From NCBI GenBank assembly GCA_902798425.1, contig CADBWR010000014.1, positions 59,912 through 123,911 on the forward strand: a stretch of DNA of 64,000 nt, in the 5' to 3' direction. Under the pieces are notes generated by a model, which ran no database searches, was not told the DNA's origin, and worked only from the letters and a program-made list of their open reading frames with translations. The position numbers and the translations under genes are program-made. Below, piece by piece: positions 1 through 8,570 of the stretch. Origin of the DNA: an uncultured Bacteroidales bacterium. Lineage in GTDB: Bacteria > Bacteroidota > Bacteroidia > Bacteroidales > Bacteroidaceae. Each line of letters starts with the position of its first letter. The first letter of the stretch is position 1.

Positions 1-1244
1 GTGACGATATCGAGATAGCCTTTACCCATGCTAACCAGTATGGCGAAGAGTACTACAGCTTTGTCAATGGCCAGCACACCACACAGGGCGGCACCCACCA
101 GAGTGCTTTCAAGGAGCATATCGCCAAGACCATCAAGGAGTTCTTCGGCAAATACGAATATGGAGACATCCGTACGGGTATTGTCGCTGCCATCGCCATC
201 AATGTGGAAGAGCCCGTCTTCGAAAGTCAGACAAAAATCAAGTTAGGCTCTACACAAATGGCACCCGATGGTGAGACCATCAACAAATATGTCGGCGACT
301 TCATCAAGCAACAGGTCGACAACTACTTGCATATTCACCAGGATGTCGCTGAAGTCATCGAAAACAAGGTCAAGGAGAGTGAGCGTGAGCGCAAGGCGAT
401 GGCGGGTGTCACCAAACTGGCGCGCGACCGCGCCAAGAAGGCCAATCTGCACAACCGCAAGTTGCGCGACTGTCGCATCCACTTCTCGGATGTCAAGAAC
501 GAACACAAGGAAGAGTCGTGCATCTTCATCACCGAGGGCGACTCAGCCAGCGGTTCCATCACCAAGAGCCGTGATGTCAATACGCAGGCGGTCTTCTCCT
601 TGCGCGGGAAACCCCTCAACTCCTTCGGACTGACCAAGAAGGTCGTTTACGAGAACGAGGAGTTCAACCTTTTACAGGCTGCCCTCGATATTGAGGAAGG
701 TCTCGACACGCTACGTTATAATAAGGTAATAGTAGCGACGGATGCCGATGTCGACGGCATGCACATCCGTCTGCTGATTATCACCTTCTTCCTGCAGTTC
801 TTCCCCGAACTCATCAAGAAGGGCCACGTATATGTGCTGCAGACACCCCTGTTCCGTGTCCGTAACAAGCGCACCAAGATCAAGAACAAGCAGGTGTTAG
901 CTGATGAAGATGCCAAGAAGGCTAATAGCCAATCGCCAAAAGCTAAAAGCGATTTCGTCACGCGCTACTGCTACAGTGAGGAAGAGCGCCAGAAAGCCAT
1001 CCAGGACCTGGGTCCCGACCCTGAGATTACACGATTCAAAGGTCTCGGTGAGATTAGTCCTGAGGAGTTTGCCGGCTTCATTGGTCCCGACATGCGTCTG
1101 GAACAGGTGACGCTCCACAAGAACGACCAAGTACAGAAGCTCTTGGAATACTATATGGGCAAGAACACCATGGAACGCCAGAACTTCATTATCGACAACC
1201 TCGTCATCGAGGAAGACAAACCGGAAGATTACGACTATGAATAA
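1..1244 (+). CDS. parE: DNA topoisomerase IV subunit B (3' part)
   Basis: The reading frame is open from base 3, so the gene begins left of the window and only about 413 C-terminal residues are present. The part seen starts in the transducer domain, with the QGGTH motif, and continues into the Toprim domain, with EGDSA and the metal-binding DADVDG motif. [10 protein letters not shown] motif follows near the C terminus. ParE pairs with ParC to decatenate chromosomes using ATP. I prefer ParE over GyrB because of the [12 protein letters not shown] tail, where Bacteroidota GyrB usually reads KGLGEMNAEQL; this rests on remembered family patterns. The last 8 bases overlap the start of the S41 protease gene, which suggests translational coupling. 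Confidence 0.9.
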   Translation, partial: DDIEIAFTHANQYGEEYYSFVNGQHTTQGGTHQSAFKEHIAKTIKEFFGKYEYGDIRTGIVAAIAINVEEPVFESQTKIKLGSTQMAPDGETINKYVGDFIKQQVDNYLHIHQDVAEVIENKVKESERERKAMAGVTKLARDRAKKANLHNRKLRDCRIHFSDVKNEHKEESCIFITEGDSASGSITKSRDVNTQAVFSLRGKPLNSFGLTKKVVYENEEFNLLQAALDIEEGLDTLRYNKVIVATDADVDGMHIRLLIITFFLQFFPELIKKGHVYVLQTPLFRVRNKRTKIKNKQVLADEDAKKANSQSPKAKSDFVTRYCYSEEERQKAIQDLGPDPEITRFKGLGEISPEEFAGFIGPDMRLEQVTLHKNDQVQKLLEYYMGKNTMERQNFIIDNLVIEEDKPEDYDYE

Positions 1245-2811
1245 ACGAGTATGGTATGCAGTCACCTTATGGCTGCTTGCTCTGAACACTTCTGCCCAAA
1301 TCAGAATAAACTCCAGCAACGAGTCTCAGTTGCGCAAACTGCAGATAGCAGAGATGGCCATCAACAGCTTGTATGTAGACTCTGTCAACGAGCAGAAACT
1401 GGTCGAAGACGGCATCCGTGGCATGTTGGAGAAGTTGGACCCCCACTCCACCTATTCTACGCCCAAAGAAGTAAAGGACATGAACGAGCCCCTGCAAGGC
1501 AACTTCGAAGGCATCGGTGTGCAGTTTAACATGGTGGAAGACACCTTGCTCGTCATCCAGACCGTCAGCGGCGGTCCTTCCGAGAAGATGGGCATTCTGG
1601 CAGGTGACCGCATTGTAACCGTCAACGACACCGCCATCGCAGGTGTCAAGATGTCGAAGGAGGAGATTATGAAGCGCCTGCGCGGTCCTAAAGGCACGAA
1701 GGTGCTGTTAGGCATTGTCCGTCCAGGATTCAGCGAACACCTCACCTTCACCATCACGCGCGACAAGATTCCCGTTAACTCCATAGACGCAACCTATATG
1801 ATACGCCCCGGTGTGGGCTATATCCGCATAGGCAGTTTCGGCATGACGACCCCTCACGAGTTCCATGAGAGTCTGCAAAAGCTCCTCTCAGAAGGCATGC
1901 AGACCCTCGTCCTCGACCTGCAAGAGAATGGTGGTGGCTACCTACAGGCTGCCGTAGAGGTGGCCAACGAACTGTTGGAAAGTGGCAGTCTCATCGTCTA
2001 TACAGAAGGGCGCAGGGTCAAGCGCAGTGAATACAATGCCCATGGTGGCGGACTCTTCACGCAAGGCAAGGTCATCGTGCTGGTAGACAGCTACACCGCC
2101 TCAGCGGCAGAGATTGTCTCGGGCGCCATTCAAGACTACGACCGTGGCATCATTGTGGGGCGTCGCACCTTTGGAAAGGGCTTGGTACAGCGTCCTATCG
2201 ACCTGCCCGACGGTTCTATGATACGACTGACCATTGCCCACTACTACACACCTTCGGGCCGTTGCATCCAGAAACCCTACGAGAAAGGCAAGAAGCTGGA
2301 CTACGCCATGGATGTCAACAACCGTCTGAAGAGTGGTGAACTGATGTCTGCCGACAGCGTACATTTCAGTGACTCGCTGAAATATTACACACTCCGCGAG
2401 CACCGTGTGGTATATGGCGGCGGAGGCATTATGCCCGACGAGTTTGTACCCCTGGACACCACCAGATTTACGCGATTCCATCGGGAAATAGCCGCCAAGT
2501 CCATCCTCTTCAATCAGAACCTGCGCTACGTGGACAACCATCGCAAGCAACTGCATAAGCAGTACCCCACCTTTGCTGATTTCCGCGAGCATTATGAGAT
2601 ACCACAGAAACTCATAGACAGCATCCTGGCGGAAGCCAAGAAACAGAAAATCGAGCCCAAAGACAATGACGAGTTGCAGCGCACCCTACCCACCCTGACC
2701 ATGCAGCTGAAGGCGCTTGTTGCCCGTGACCTATGGTCTATGAACGAGTACTTCGCCATTATGAACGAACAGAACGACATGGTCAAGCGTGCTTTGCAGC
2801 TTATTCAATAA
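1237..2811 (+). CDS. Secreted S41 (C-terminal processing) peptidase, PDZ-containing
   Basis: A 524-residue protein with an N-terminal signal peptide ending near NTSAQ, so it acts in the periplasm or at the envelope. A PDZ domain lies at about residues 80-170 ([15 protein letters not shown]). The tail-specific protease core follows. The catalytic dyad is readable: Ser289 in the TASAAE motif and Lys314 in RTFGKG. CtpA/Prc-family enzymes cleave proteins near their C termini. The start overlaps the end of parE in an ATGAATAA junction. A second S41 protease lies at 62186-63772; both keep the PDZ domain and the dyad but differ clearly in sequence. The substrate cannot be read from the sequence. Confidence 0.9.
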   Translation: MNKRVWYAVTLWLLALNTSAQIRINSSNESQLRKLQIAEMAINSLYVDSVNEQKLVEDGIRGMLEKLDPHSTYSTPKEVKDMNEPLQGNFEGIGVQFNMVEDTLLVIQTVSGGPSEKMGILAGDRIVTVNDTAIAGVKMSKEEIMKRLRGPKGTKVLLGIVRPGFSEHLTFTITRDKIPVNSIDATYMIRPGVGYIRIGSFGMTTPHEFHESLQKLLSEGMQTLVLDLQENGGGYLQAAVEVANELLESGSLIVYTEGRRVKRSEYNAHGGGLFTQGKVIVLVDSYTASAAEIVSGAIQDYDRGIIVGRRTFGKGLVQRPIDLPDGSMIRLTIAHYYTPSGRCIQKPYEKGKKLDYAMDVNNRLKSGELMSADSVHFSDSLKYYTLREHRVVYGGGGIMPDEFVPLDTTRFTRFHREIAAKSILFNQNLRYVDNHRKQLHKQYPTFADFREHYEIPQKLIDSILAEAKKQKIEPKDNDELQRTLPTLTMQLKALVARDLWSMNEYFAIMNEQNDMVKRALQLIQ

Positions 2812-2847
2812 CGATATCTAACAACTAATTTATAATTGCGACAAACT

Positions 2848-4434
2848 ATGAAACTTAAAGACATCTTAAACAGCCAGCTAAAGGCTGCCGAATGGGAAGC
2901 AAAAGGCTACCAGCTCCCTCAGTATGATATCAAGGCTATCCGTGAGAAGACTGCCAAAGAGCCCACATGGGTACACTTCGGCGGCGGCAACATCTTCCGT
3001 GCCTTCCCGGCAGCCATCCTCAACGATGCACTGAACACGGGCAAGTACGACCGTGGCGTCATTGTGGCCGAGACCTTCGACTTCGAGGTCATCGACAAGG
3101 CTTATGCTCCCTACGACAACCTGTCGCTCTGCGTGAACCTCTGCTCTGACGGCTCTATCGAGAAGAAGGTGATAGCCTCCGTCACGGAAGCGCTGAAGGC
3201 CGACCCGCAGTTCCCCGACTGGAACCGACTGGTGGAAATCTTCAAGAATCCTTCCCTCCAGATGATATCGTTTACAATCACCGAGAAGGGCTATACCTAC
3301 AACGAGGCCGACCTCGCTCGTGGTTTGAAGCCTCTCTTTGCCATGGGCAAGGTGTGCGCCCTGCTCTATGAGCGCTTCAAGGCAGGCCAGCTGCCACTCA
3401 CCGTACAGTCTATGGACAACTGCTCACACAATGGCGACAAGGTGAAGGCTGGTGTCTTTGCCTATGCTGAGCGCTGGGTCAACGACGGTCTGGTACCTGC
3501 AGCCTTCCTCGACTACCTGAAGGACGAGACAAAGATTACCTTCCCCTGGTCGATGATTGACAAGATTACGCCACGCCCTCATGAGAAGGTCAAGGAACTG
3601 CTGGCTGCCGACGGTTTCGAGGACAACAACTACATCGAGACCGAGAAGCACACCTTCACAGCTCCCTTTGTCAATGCCGAAGAGGTGCAGTATCTGGTCA
3701 TCGAGGACCACTATACCAATGGGCGTCCGCCACTGGACCTCGGCGGTGCCCTCTATACCACCCGCGAGACGGTCGACAAGGTAGAAACCATGAAGGTCAC
3801 CACCTGTCTGAACCCGCTGCATACTGCCATGTCTATCTATGGCTGCATGCTGGACTATACACTGATTTCTGCCGAGATGAAGGACGAAGACCTGCGTGCC
3901 TTCATCCAAAAGATTGGTTATATGGAGGCTATGCCAGTGGTTGTCGACCCCGGGGTACTGAATCCCTACGAATTCATTGGTGCCGTGCTCAATAAGCGCC
4001 TGCCCAACCCCTTTATGCCCGACGCCCCACAGCGCATCGCCTGCGACACCTCGCAGAAGCTACCCATCCGCTTTGGTGAAACACTCAAGAAGTACATCGC
4101 TCGTGGTCTCGACAAGTCGAACCTCGTACTCATCCCGCTCACGCTGGCAGGCTATGCTCGCTACTTGAAGGGACTGAAGGACGACCTCACCACCTTCGAG
4201 CCCTCTCCCGACCCCATGCTGGCAGAACTGCAGGCCATCGTCGCTCCACTGGAGATTGGCAAGGCCGACCAAGACTGGAGTCCGCTCAAACAGCTCTACA
4301 GCCGCAAGGACGTCTTCGGTCTCGACCTCTATGAGGCAGGTCTTGGCGAACAGATAGAGGGCATGGTCAAGGAGCTCTATGCCGGCAAGGGTGCCGTTCG
4401 CGCAACGCTGCACAAGTACGTTACTGCAAGATAA
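2848..4434 (+). CDS. Mannitol dehydrogenase-family oxidoreductase (fructuronate/mannonate type)
   Basis: A 528-residue NAD(P)-dependent polyol or uronate dehydrogenase. The N-terminal Rossmann part has a glycine-rich HFGGGNIFRAF loop. The C-terminal helical part has SMDNCSHNG, FPWSMIDKITP and TCLNPLHTAM, blocks typical of mannitol dehydrogenase, D-mannonate oxidoreductase (UxuB) and tagaturonate reductase. The exact substrate cannot be fixed by eye. In a window whose main theme is glucuronoxylan breakdown, reduction of fructuronate from glucuronic acid is a sensible guess, but this gene is about 13 kb from the GH30. The ATG at 2848 was chosen over an in-frame TTG at 2836 because MKLKDILNSQL looks like a natural N terminus. 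Confidence 0.8.
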   Translation: MKLKDILNSQLKAAEWEAKGYQLPQYDIKAIREKTAKEPTWVHFGGGNIFRAFPAAILNDALNTGKYDRGVIVAETFDFEVIDKAYAPYDNLSLCVNLCSDGSIEKKVIASVTEALKADPQFPDWNRLVEIFKNPSLQMISFTITEKGYTYNEADLARGLKPLFAMGKVCALLYERFKAGQLPLTVQSMDNCSHNGDKVKAGVFAYAERWVNDGLVPAAFLDYLKDETKITFPWSMIDKITPRPHEKVKELLAADGFEDNNYIETEKHTFTAPFVNAEEVQYLVIEDHYTNGRPPLDLGGALYTTRETVDKVETMKVTTCLNPLHTAMSIYGCMLDYTLISAEMKDEDLRAFIQKIGYMEAMPVVVDPGVLNPYEFIGAVLNKRLPNPFMPDAPQRIACDTSQKLPIRFGETLKKYIARGLDKSNLVLIPLTLAGYARYLKGLKDDLTTFEPSPDPMLAELQAIVAPLEIGKADQDWSPLKQLYSRKDVFGLDLYEAGLGEQIEGMVKELYAGKGAVRATLHKYVTAR

Positions 4435-4452
4435 CTTGTCTCTATTGACCTT

Positions 4453-6705
4453 TTATCTCTTGACAAAAAAGTCCTTCGGACCTGTCACATAGAGGTTGGC
4501 GAAGTTGGTATAGTTGTAGATGCCTACGTGTGAGCCCAACGTATTCCGCGCGCAGTACAGATACAGGTCGCGATAGGTGCCGTTGGGGTATTCTGTAGCA
4601 TGGCCGATGAGGTTGCGACTGAAGCGGTCGCACATCCACACGCCCAACTTGTTACTCCACGCGTCGGCAAAGGACTGCTCGTAAGCGCCTGCCGAACAGA
4701 TGGCGAGCACGCCCGGGATGCCCTCAAGGGCTTGCCCCATATTGGCCGAATAACACGGTTCCAGACAGACAAGCATCTGGCGGAACTGCTTGTTGTCGGC
4801 CATTTCTTGTAGTGTCGCAGACAGCATCTGAGCAGTCATGCCTTGTCCGGTGGGATTGTTGCGCCACACCATCTCATTGCTGCCGTTAACCTCCTTGCTA
4901 CGACCATGTCCGCTCCAGAACAGCAGCACGTTCTGACCTGCGTCAGCAGGCAATACCACGGGGGTCTTATCAGTCTTCACGCCCTTGAGGATGTTACAGA
5001 TATCCTGGGGCGTGAGGTCGGCATTCTTGTAGTCGATGACAGCGCCCTCGCGCAGGTTCTTACCGTTGGACTCGGTACGCACGGCTCCCCTGTCGCTATT
5101 CTCTGGTGCGTTGGCGCAGTCGTCGGCACTGACAAGGATGATGTGGTCGTCGTCAAAGCCGTTTGCCTTCAGCAGCTGGTAGATGCTCAGCACGTCGGCC
5201 TCGTGGCGGTAGTTATCCCAGCCATTGCTGCCCTGCACCAGCACGGCATACTGATTGGTGAGGTCGGGGTAAGTGATGGGGTTGATGCTCTTGCTGTATT
5301 CGGAGTCGAACTTCTTCTCGGCATCCTTCACCAGATAGTTCCACGATGCTAATGACTGACCCGTCTGAGCATTGCCCGTAGAACTGAAATAACTACGATG
5401 GTATATCTTGCCGTCATCGATAGCCCAGTTGACGTAGGTGGTGTTCAGGGCGGCTGTATAGCACTGGCTGTCGAATTGTACGGCACCTGAGGCGCCCTTG
5501 AAACCCAGCAGCTGGCCCTGTTCAAGGGCTGCGAGGTAAAGCTCCATGCCTGCCTCACTCCATGCGTAGCCGGAAAGCATATGATCGGTGGTGCAGATGT
5601 CGATGATGGCATCGTTCAGGTTATCGACATTCGTGTGGTGCTCCATATAACTGGAGGCAAAGGCTGCCAGCAGCAGTGCGTCGTAGAACTTGCACTCGGC
5701 AAAGGTGGGCTTGGTGTAGGGTGAGAACCCCTGATACTCGTCAGTCAGGTCAGCACCTTTGGGGCCCAAATTGGCGATGCCCTCCTCAGTCAAATTGGAA
5801 AGCACATAATAAACGGGCGACCAGTTCAATATGAGTCTTGCGATGGGATTATTAGATTTCCACTCGTCTGGATTAATCCACCACCATTGGATACGGATGC
5901 GGGATATATCATAGACCTGTCTTACATCGTTGACAACAAGGAACTGGGGGACGTCGTCACTTGCCCAGCTGACACTGCCTATATCATTGTAATACGCACG
6001 CAGACTCTGATAGAAAGACGTGGTGTCGGCATACTGTTCGCACACCTTAAAACTAATGCCGAGTTCGTTGGCCTGGAACGGAGCCCACTCGACAAATGTC
6101 TGACCGTAGGTACCGGCAGGCGCATAGAGCGCAGCTTGCTTTGCACCAGTATCCTTATTCTTAAGTATCTCATTCCATTTGAGATAATCCGCATAGTAAG
6201 ACATGACTAATTCTGACAGCGACACATCGGTCTCTGTGAGTGACCAGAGGAAGGGCTGTTGTCCATTGCCTGTACTGGTGATGGCAAAGCGACGGATGAC
6301 AGTCTCGCTGGTGGCGGTGGGCAGGATGAGCGGTTTCTTGGTCTGCTGACAGTAGGGCGCCAGCTGCTCCACGTTGTCGCTGTCGAAGGGACCGATGACG
6401 GCCAACAGGTCGTCGCGGTTAGCCAGCCGTTCGCCTAATGATTTCAGGTCGTTGCCGTATTCGTCGTACCACTCCAGTTTCAGGTCGATGCAGCACTCGG
6501 CGGTGCGCTCCAGGCGGGCCTTCATGATGGGGTCGTTAAGCGGTGCCACTACGGCCACCGTCTTCTTCACCCAACGGCGCGAGTCTTTATACACGATGGT
6601 GTCATCCTCCTTGGTACAGGAAGTGAAGAGTGAACAGTAAATCGTGAATAGCGCTATGGCGCACAGCCACATCAACCTTCTTCCATCAGCCATCTTACTT
6701 CTCAT
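4453..6705 (-). CDS. Lipoprotein fusing a type-1 periplasmic-binding domain to a legumain-family (C13) cysteine peptidase
   Basis: A 750-residue lipoprotein; the signal peptide ends in a LFTSC lipobox. Residues about 45-470 resemble the LivJ-like type-1 periplasmic-binding fold (VAVVAPLNDP, LLAVIGPFDSDNVEQLAPYC, PLILPTATSETV). Residues about 486-750 look strikingly like legumain/asparaginyl endopeptidase: AVLVQGSNGWDNYRHEADV near the start, catalytic His600 in FWSGHG and catalytic Cys651 in LEPCYSANM. Clan CD enzymes of this type cut after Asn or Asp, and some relatives (GPI8) act as transamidases. It is the last gene of a four-gene operon and its ATG overlaps the previous stop by 11 bases; an ATG at 6693 is an alternative. 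The signal peptide is nearly the same as that of the preceding gene, suggesting duplication. No ABC permease is nearby, so the binding domain probably senses or recruits rather than imports. Confidence 0.85.
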   Translation of the reverse strand: MRSKMADGRRLMWLCAIALFTIYCSLFTSCTKEDDTIVYKDSRRWVKKTVAVVAPLNDPIMKARLERTAECCIDLKLEWYDEYGNDLKSLGERLANRDDLLAVIGPFDSDNVEQLAPYCQQTKKPLILPTATSETVIRRFAITSTGNGQQPFLWSLTETDVSLSELVMSYYADYLKWNEILKNKDTGAKQAALYAPAGTYGQTFVEWAPFQANELGISFKVCEQYADTTSFYQSLRAYYNDIGSVSWASDDVPQFLVVNDVRQVYDISRIRIQWWWINPDEWKSNNPIARLILNWSPVYYVLSNLTEEGIANLGPKGADLTDEYQGFSPYTKPTFAECKFYDALLLAAFASSYMEHHTNVDNLNDAIIDICTTDHMLSGYAWSEAGMELYLAALEQGQLLGFKGASGAVQFDSQCYTAALNTTYVNWAIDDGKIYHRSYFSSTGNAQTGQSLASWNYLVKDAEKKFDSEYSKSINPITYPDLTNQYAVLVQGSNGWDNYRHEADVLSIYQLLKANGFDDDHIILVSADDCANAPENSDRGAVRTESNGKNLREGAVIDYKNADLTPQDICNILKGVKTDKTPVVLPADAGQNVLLFWSGHGRSKEVNGSNEMVWRNNPTGQGMTAQMLSATLQEMADNKQFRQMLVCLEPCYSANMGQALEGIPGVLAICSAGAYEQSFADAWSNKLGVWMCDRFSRNLIGHATEYPNGTYRDLYLYCARNTLGSHVGIYNYTNFANLYVTGPKDFFVKR
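6623..6650. repeat. Degenerate 7-bp repeats inside the signal-peptide region
   Basis: Four imperfect 7-base units (gtgaaga-like on the plus strand) lie inside the peptidase gene and encode the hydrophobic stretch ALFTIYCSLFTSC of the signal peptide. Similar tracts encode signal peptides elsewhere in the window. Confidence 0.6.
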
Positions 6706-7882
6706 AGCGCTCCACCTCCTTTCTGATAGCTACTTGTCGCAGGCTGTCCATATCAACCCGCTCTTCGAAAAGCTGATATCCATTAGCTCCGACAAATCGG
6801 TAGTTCTTCTTGATAGTGCCAGTGGCCCCATCAGCAAGTCCCAGTGTCTGGTGTTTCGGCATCGATTTCTTGAGCCATAGCCCAATATAGTCAACCATCA
6901 CCTTGTCAATATGCTTTACGATCGAGAAGAGACAATACTCTTTCTCGTAAGTCATGTCGCCATCAATGCCTACGTAACTGTCAGTGACGCTACTGAAGAG
7001 ATTAGAGTGCAAAGCACGGAAGATGGCATGCATGGCTCCTCCGCATATCGGAACGAAAGTCACATCATTCATCTCTTCCTCGTCAAAGTAATGTTTTTCC
7101 TCTTGATAAATGCGCATGGCAGTGGAGTCGGCCATAGTAAAACCGCCCACAGGCTCGTCACTCAGATAGCGCACATGGAGCTGGACAGGATATTGATCGT
7201 TCCAGTGGGGTGAGTCGTTGTAGCCTGCTATAAACCCTTCGCCAGCCTCGCGAACGGTCTGCGTATAGGGATTGGCCAACAACACGGTGAGCAAATCAGC
7301 GACGCCATAGTGCGCCATACAGCCGCCCATGTACATGGCGCCGTAGTAGTCAATATAGAAGGTAGAGCCCTTGCCTTCCAGCGGTGTGGTGGTCTCCATA
7401 TACAGCAGGTCGGCATAGGGGTTCTTCTCCAGTCGTTTGTTGTTCTTGCGGATGTAAGCATCATACACGGGACTTGGCGTGACGAACAGGCGTCTGACAG
7501 TGTCGGTGGCACTCTCCATCTGGCGGAACATCGTCTCCAGATAGGCCAGTCCCTGCTCCTCGCTTTCAGGTGCCAGCTGCAGGGTACGCACGCCATACTG
7601 ATTGGCGGCAGCCTCCACGCCCTTGTATATCAGGTCGCAGTACGAGCGGTCGCCCAAACTGTTGGGACCGTATATCACAGTCACCAGCGGTGTCGTGGCG
7701 GGTTGTTCCTCACCAGGTGTGGGCTTGTAGATAGTGTCGCCCTCCTTGGTGCATGAAGTGAAGAGTAAACAATGGATAGCGAACAGTGCAGTACACAGCC
7801 CCATCTTCCATCTTCTCTGACCATAGTCAGAGTGTGGCGTTGCGAATTCATCACCCCTCTTACCTCTTACATCATACATCAT
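6695..7882 (-). CDS. BMP/PnrA-like substrate-binding lipoprotein
   Basis: A 395-residue lipoprotein with an LFTSC lipobox followed by TKEGDTIYK, almost the same as in the next gene. The mature part resembles the BMP (basic membrane protein, Med/PnrA) family of type-1 binding proteins: DRSYCDLIYKGVEAA near the start and VGIDGDMTYEKEY with VKHIDKVMVDYIG near the end. BMP proteins normally bind nucleosides or similar ligands for an ABC importer, but no permease or ATPase gene is adjacent. The first 26 codons from the ATG at 7882 come partly from a 7-bp repeat tract, so the ATG at 7804 is possible. However, only the longer form carries the basic residues (RRWK) expected before the hydrophobic core. 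It is third in the operon. Confidence 0.75.
   Translation of the reverse strand: MMYDVRGKRGDEFATPHSDYGQRRWKMGLCTALFAIHCLLFTSCTKEGDTIYKPTPGEEQPATTPLVTVIYGPNSLGDRSYCDLIYKGVEAAANQYGVRTLQLAPESEEQGLAYLETMFRQMESATDTVRRLFVTPSPVYDAYIRKNNKRLEKNPYADLLYMETTTPLEGKGSTFYIDYYGAMYMGGCMAHYGVADLLTVLLANPYTQTVREAGEGFIAGYNDSPHWNDQYPVQLHVRYLSDEPVGGFTMADSTAMRIYQEEKHYFDEEEMNDVTFVPICGGAMHAIFRALHSNLFSSVTDSYVGIDGDMTYEKEYCLFSIVKHIDKVMVDYIGLWLKKSMPKHQTLGLADGATGTIKKNYRFVGANGYQLFEERVDMDSLRQVAIRKEVERYEK
7758..7785. repeat. Degenerate 7-bp repeats encoding signal-peptide core
   Basis: Four imperfect 7-base units on the plus strand (gtgaaga, gtaaaca, atggata, gcgaaca) encode the ALFAIHCLLFTSC stretch of the BMP-like lipoprotein. 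They match in type and position the tract in the neighbouring peptidase gene. Confidence 0.55.
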
Positions 7883-7947
7883 CCATCTCCCATCTTACCT
7901 CTTACATCATACATCAGCCATCTTACATCATCCATCTTCCATCACCC
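7857..7947. repeat. Tandem 7-bp repeat tract, 13 units
   Basis: Exactly 13 consecutive degenerate 7-mers (units such as ctcttac, atcatac, atcatcc, atcttcc on the plus strand) fill the junction between the small lipoprotein gene and the BMP-like gene. The tract contains the ATG at 7882, so gain or loss of one unit would shift the frame between that start and the signal peptide. Confidence 0.85.
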
Positions 7948-8564
7948 TATCGGTTGTCCTCAGTAGCACCTTCGTTCGAGATGCCAGTACCCTGCGTGCT
8001 GTCGTCACCCGCATTGCCGCCCCAGTCAACAGTGGTTTCAGAAACAGAATAGTCCTTGGCGAAGGAACGAGCCAGCTGACAGTTGGCAGTGATGGCACCC
8101 AGATACTGTCCCAGGCCGTCGGCATAGAATACGGCCTCCATATCGGGTGTCTTCTCTGTGGCTCCTGCCTTGAGTTGCTGACCATCCTGGTCGAGCCAGC
8201 TATAAGTGGCTTGTCCATTGGCACTGAGGGTGTACTCTCCCTCATTGACAGCACCTTTCAGTGTGGGCTGAATGTTCAATCCCGCCTTGTTAGGCAATGG
8301 GATGGTGACACTCTTCGTCCAGGTGGTGGACGACATCTGCTCCTGTGCCACCTGACCATTCTCACCGATATAGCGCACGGTGACCGTTGCTACGTCGAGC
8401 AGCTGCTGCGAAACAGCAGCACTATAGTCTACCTTCACACTCGTTACCACCTTCTCAGGAGGTGTTGGGGGTGTATCTGTACTGTCGTCACCACCGCAAG
8501 CGGTAAGGCTGCCGAGGACCAGCAGGCCCCCGAGCAGCATATTCATCATCTGTATCTTCTTCAT
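7947..8564 (-). CDS. Small lipoprotein of unknown function
   Basis: A 205-residue protein with a clear lipoprotein signal peptide (lipobox LTAC followed by GGDDS) and a Pro/Thr-rich linker. A beta-rich domain of about 120 residues follows, and the C-terminal tail is acidic and rich in Gly, Asp and Asn. I do not recognise the family. It is the second gene of the minus-strand operon, starting only 6 bases after the stop of the giant leucine-rich-repeat gene, so the two are very likely cotranscribed. A role as a surface partner or anchor for the giant protein is inference from position only. Confidence 0.7.
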   Translation of the reverse strand: MKKIQMMNMLLGGLLVLGSLTACGGDDSTDTPPTPPEKVVTSVKVDYSAAVSQQLLDVATVTVRYIGENGQVAQEQMSSTTWTKSVTIPLPNKAGLNIQPTLKGAVNEGEYTLSANGQATYSWLDQDGQQLKAGATEKTPDMEAVFYADGLGQYLGAITANCQLARSFAKDYSVSETTVDWGGNAGDDSTQGTGISNEGATEDNR

Positions 8565-8570
8565 TGCCGT

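Noticed and set aside
1-1244. GyrB
   Set aside because: The [11 protein letters not shown]-terminal motif and overall tail fit ParE better; confidence is not absolute because the N-terminal half is outside the window.
4453-7882. ABC importer operon
   Set aside because: Two binding-protein-like domains suggested this, but no permease or ATPase gene is present and one domain is fused to a peptidase.
7857-7947. CRISPR array
   Set aside because: Repeat units are 7 bases and contiguous, with no spacers and no cas genes.
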